The position numbers and the translations under genes are program-made. The notes below the pieces were generated by a model. The model made no database searches. It saw only the letters and a program-made list of their open reading frames with translations, and had not been told where the DNA came from. Shown here piece after piece: positions 60,341-64,000 of a stretch of 64,000 bases of DNA. This DNA comes from Mangifera indica (taxonomy: Eukaryota; Streptophyta; Magnoliopsida; Sapindales; Anacardiaceae): positions 821,001-885,000 of the forward strand of contig NC_058149.1 in NCBI RefSeq assembly GCF_011075055.1. Direction: 5' to 3'. Numbering within the stretch: the stretch's first letter is position 1; the number at the start of each line of letters is the position of its first letter.

Positions 60341-62575
60341 TTACTCGATACAATGAAAATACAACTGCGTCGCTAAACGTCGACCCATAGAGGTAGACGA
60401 CTCTCGGGGAAATCCGTAGCTCTGTGACAACGCCAAACACTCAAAAAATCATAACATAAACACGCCACAGTCACCGGAGCCCACTCCCTACTGAGGGACA
60501 TCCGTCGCTCGATGCAAAGTGAGGGAATCACGTCGTGGAGGCCTCCCTGAAGCTGTCCAAAAACTCGTCGCCTCTAATAACGCGGAAATGAATGTCATAT
60601 ACGGTCGCATCTGCTGCTCAAGAGTCCCTATATTCCCCGAATATGATACCTCCGAATCGTATACCGTAATCATCCACTCACGAAAATCTATAACTCCAGT
60701 GACCCAATGTGCGTTCTCGAAGTTTATAGGGATGAAAACCTATAAACAGTGACACATTTTAGTTAATTATCGTTGTCGTTAACCAATTGAATGTAATAGA
60801 AATATATATATATATACTATACCTGATCGACCATCCCCCATGGTTTGTACAGTAATCTTGGGGTGTACGCTGTATCAACCATCCTCGTAAAGAGCCCCGA
60901 AAACTCAAACTCGCCAATCAGTGTGGTCTGCTAACTCTTCCAAGCTATCTCAATATGGCCTCCAAAGAATGTGTGGGCAGTCGTCCAACGCTGTGAGACA
61001 GTCGACTGACGATCGGTCTGATGCCGACGTAATAAAGCCAAAAAGGAATCCACATGCTAAAATGGTATAAACAAGTTCACGTGTTAGTTATTAATAAATA
61101 TATCAAGCTTTTTACCAAATTATATAGTATAGACAACTCACACCGTCGGTCAACCACTCGCGCAACTCTACTACAAGTCTCCAAAAGTTGTCCTTCGACT
61201 TCGATCCTATGAAGTAGACATCATGTGTGTCAGAAGCCACAACTTTGGTATACCATGTGAGGAAAGATTCCTCACGCTATGACGCAAAGGATGGAATCGT
61301 CGTGAGTTGCCGTTTCGCCCTCCCTCTGAGTGGATTTGTATACGGGGTGTGAACCAGCGGACCCTTCCGGACGATCCGACCACGTGCTATACGAAACAAC
61401 TGCATGATTCAAAAAACTATTAATTCATTATTTCATTCTGTAAAATCATACACATTATTCGATTTATGTTACCTTGTCCATGTATGCGGGAAGAGGTTTG
61501 GCTGGAGAATCCTGAATCACGGTCATGTCCACATCGCGTGCTCCCTCGACAGACTGCATAATTATATATAAAAACATCTTAGTGACATATTTGGAAATTA
61601 TATTTATTTACTAATTATAATTGACAAACCTCAATGTGGACGGTCTCAAAAACATCCTCCTGGAAGTCCTCCTCCTGTGAACTAATATCCACAAGCTTTT
61701 TGGTCGAGCTCGGGATATCAGCAAGTAACCATAGTCGCTCGTCCTGAAAAAGAGACAAAACTTCATTAAAAAAAATATAATATTAAAGACAAATTGATCG
61801 ATGATATTTCTTAAATCCCTATAACCTGGACTTCCGGGGAGGGTGTTCGAGGAGAACCCTCGATTGATAATATATCAATACCGGTTCCCTATATACATGA
61901 AAAGGACAAAATGGTAAATGATATTTCATATAAAATATAATATCATATCTAAAAGTCGATATAATGTATAATAATTATCATACCTCATGTGGAGGATCTA
62001 AAGAACCTATATGAGATCCGACCGGATGACCCTCATGAGGAAGACTCTATACGAATATATATTCTCTATATTAATCGATAACCGAAAAAAATACAAAATA
62101 AAGTTCCATTGATAAGTGACATACCTCAGCTCGGACAGGTAATGCAACAGAAGGGCTAATCGATGCGTCCTCCTGGCGACTACCCTAAGATAATAGTAAT
62201 AATAACTTAATTAGTGACATTTCATAAATAACAATACTATAATATAATAATGACATTTAACAATAAATATAGATTTGAAATGTCATACGAACCTCGTGTG
62301 AGTGATGAGTTGGTATTGTGGTATCAATGGGGGACGTCGGTCGGATATCGTCATCCCTCTCCTATACGAATGTAATAATAGTTGTTAGAATAATAACACT
62401 ATAGACATTTTTTATAAGTAATAAATTAGAAGTGGTTTTACAACCTGAGCAACGGGGGCTAGATATGTACGTGTGACGATGTCCTTCAAACGAGTCATAC
62501 GATCCTCTAATCGAGTCATCTGGGAAGAGATATCGTCACGTAATCGAGACATCTGGGAAGAGATATCGTCACGAA
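60341..62575 (-). pseudogene. Ulp1-like (C48) cysteine protease of transposon type, disrupted
   Basis: Minus-strand exons by splice sites: 62575-62445 (interrupted upstream), 62361-62293, 62184-62125, 62046-61984, 61888-61826, 61743-61630, 61553-61473, 61399-61142, 61056-60823, 60739-60341. Early exons encode RDDISSQMSRLRDDISSQMT, a short coiled-coil-like repeat, then low-complexity linkers. Later exons give ESFLTWYTKVVASDTHDVYF and the protease core: NAHWVTGVIDF (catalytic His), ITVYDSE (Asp) and GSGDCGVF (Cys). C48 enzymes cleave SUMO-type modifiers, and in plants many such genes ride in DNA transposons. In-frame stops (about 61,290; within EIAWKS-TAG-QTT near 60,931; TAG 60,488-60,490; TGA in the exon end) show it is dead. 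The 5' end is cut by a retroelement LTR at 62,576. Confidence 0.82.
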
Positions 62576-64000
62576 TGTTGACTCAATGAGTCATTATGCT
62601 CTTATTTTGATGATAACAAACTAATATGTCTCTTAGCATATTAACTAATGATTTTACTTGAGTATGTGTTTAGATTGCAATAATTAATCTAGTGCACTTG
62701 AAGGAGTTTCAAGATGAAAATGAAGACAAGGCTCAAGTGAAGAATTCTTGAAGATTTGAAGTAAAACTCAAGTTTAGGTAGACATGTTTGTAATGTGGAG
62801 CATTCATTTTGATTAGAATATTTATTTGCATGGGATAACTCACTTGAAAACTCATTTTTATATCTTTCACATTTTGGGTTAAAATGTCATTTTTCAAACT
62901 TATTGGATTAAGCCAAGTTTTTAACTAAAGTTTATTAATTCATTTAAAATGATGAAGTTTTGTGAACTACATTTTCATATCTTAAAGTTGATTTTGAAAG
63001 AATTTTCAAAAAAGGGTTAAATTGTCACTTTTCAAAGTTTTAGGGGTAAAATTATGATTTTTGAAAATTTAGGGGGTAAAATGTAATAAAATTTGATCGA
63101 CCGAATTTGACCGACTGAATCAGCTTTCGAATTGTCCAGAAGCCATGCATTTTGGCTTCAGAAATTCGATCAACCAAATTAAATTCGGTCGACCGAATTT
63201 TGGTTTGAATTTTTCCAACGGCTAGTGCCACGTAAGCTCCACGGAAGTGCCACGTCACATCCGATTGACCGAATTCCATCCGGTCGATCGAATTGTGCGT
63301 TTTCTGAAAAACTAAAACGGCTATCTTTGTGCACAACGGTAACTTTCCTTATTTTCCCCTATATAAACCCAATCAATTTCGTTCGAAAAGAACTTTTGCC
63401 ATCAAGAACTTTCACATATTTGAGAGCAAATTAATTTTGAGCTATTTACTTGCAAATTCTTCTCTCTAATCAAAACCCTTGCTCATACACTTTGTAATTT
63501 CATTTGCATTAGGGTGTACTAAGCTTTAACTTTCATATACACTCTTGAGAGAGATCATATTTCAATTTCATACTAAAATTCGTGTTATAAAAGAGTGAGG
63601 TTCACTCTTGGAGAGATTAGAAAATTTCTTGTGAGAGAAATTGAGTTTCAACATTTGTAAAGGTTAATAGCACCTTGGAAGCTATTTTGGTTGTGAAGAA
63701 AAGCTTGGTTGAGGTTTTAGTCAACCAAGGATTAGTGGAATACTCCAAGGGAGAAAGCTTGGAGGAGTGGACGTAGGCCGGGTTGAGCCGAACCACTATA
63801 CATCACGTGTTTGATTTTCTCTTCCCTTAAACTTATATTTTATGTTATGTTATTTTGATTGTATTGATTATTTGAAATATTTTAGTTATTTTCATACATT
63901 GGATTAAAAATAGGCAACATAATTTGATTTGAATAAATTGCTTTAATTATCAAATTTGGTAAAGATAGTTTTAAAGTTGCCTAATTCACCCCCCTCTTAG
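62576..64000 (+). mobile_element. copia-like retrotransposon LTR, incomplete at window end
   Basis: It starts TGTTGACTCAATGAG inside the Ulp1 coiled-coil exon, with TTTTGATGATAACAAACTAA shortly after, a wording typical of plant copia LTRs. It contains TCGGTCGACCGAAT-type palindromes (63,090-63,300), a promoter-like CCCCTATATAAACCC (63,356-63,370) and ends in the window with CTAATTCACCCCCCTCTTAG, usually found near the 3' part of such LTRs. The primer-binding site and genes would lie beyond the window. Short open frames inside are not genes. Confidence 0.75.
63358..63367 (+). promoter_or_regulatory. LTR TATA box
   Basis: CCTATATAAACC follows the palindromic U3 block and precedes a leader-like region, the expected place for the LTR promoter. 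Confidence 0.6.

Noticed and set aside
1..64000. CRISPR arrays, rRNA operons, tRNA genes, bacterial-type operons
   Set aside because: None seen. The tandem array at 58-60 kb has no spacers, and no cloverleaf-like B-box/A-box pair or rRNA sequence was noticed; a tRNA scan could still find one.

Overview
The window looks like nuclear DNA of a flowering plant, most likely a eudicot. It is AT-rich, its genes have GT-AG introns, its TATA boxes sit ahead of serine-rich-protein genes, and it is dense in hAT, foldback, MITE and copia-type repeats. The protein families (tweety-like membrane protein, nodulin-like MFS, RLP-type LRR protein, TTG1) are typical of land plants. The species cannot be fixed from the sequence alone.

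Layout. 1-4.7 kb: AT-rich, no convincing gene. 5.1-8.2 kb (+): a complete nine-exon gene for a 535-aa multi-pass membrane protein. 8.4-13.0 kb: a diverged MITE and two foldback elements. 13.7-16.9 kb: a decayed hAT transposon with its 8-bp target duplication preserved. 17.1 and 26.6 kb (+): two intronless paralogues of a serine-rich family sharing a CSPTTHPGSFRC core, separated by repeat-rich DNA. 27.9-32.4 kb: three foldback elements, one an almost perfect 0.9-kb palindrome, and a hAT-type MITE with target duplication. 34.2-44.5 kb: a nodulin-like/NFD4-type MFS pseudogene whose 3' part and flank are tandemly duplicated. The second duplication unit carries a TTG1 fragment lying between inverted repeats of a foldback element. 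45.1-53.1 kb (-): an LRR receptor-like-protein gene built of many small phase-1 exons, internally expanded by exon duplication and cut short before its C-terminal LRR and membrane part. 53.4-57.6 kb: repeated upstream segments and MITEs. 58.0-60.2 kb: a 119-bp-period minisatellite. 60.3-62.6 kb (-): a Ulp1 (C48) cysteine-protease pseudogene of transposon type, interrupted at 62,576 by the start of a copia-like LTR that runs off the window.

Three genes look intact: the tweety-like gene and the two serine-rich genes. The RLP gene has an open spliced frame of 788 codons but lacks the usual C-terminus. Everything else is repeat or pseudogene. The most interesting material is (i) the foldback family, including a long palindrome and a captured TTG1 piece, and (ii) the RLP gene, where symmetric phase-1 exons have been duplicated with their introns. 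All family assignments come from reading the translated sequence; no database search was run.
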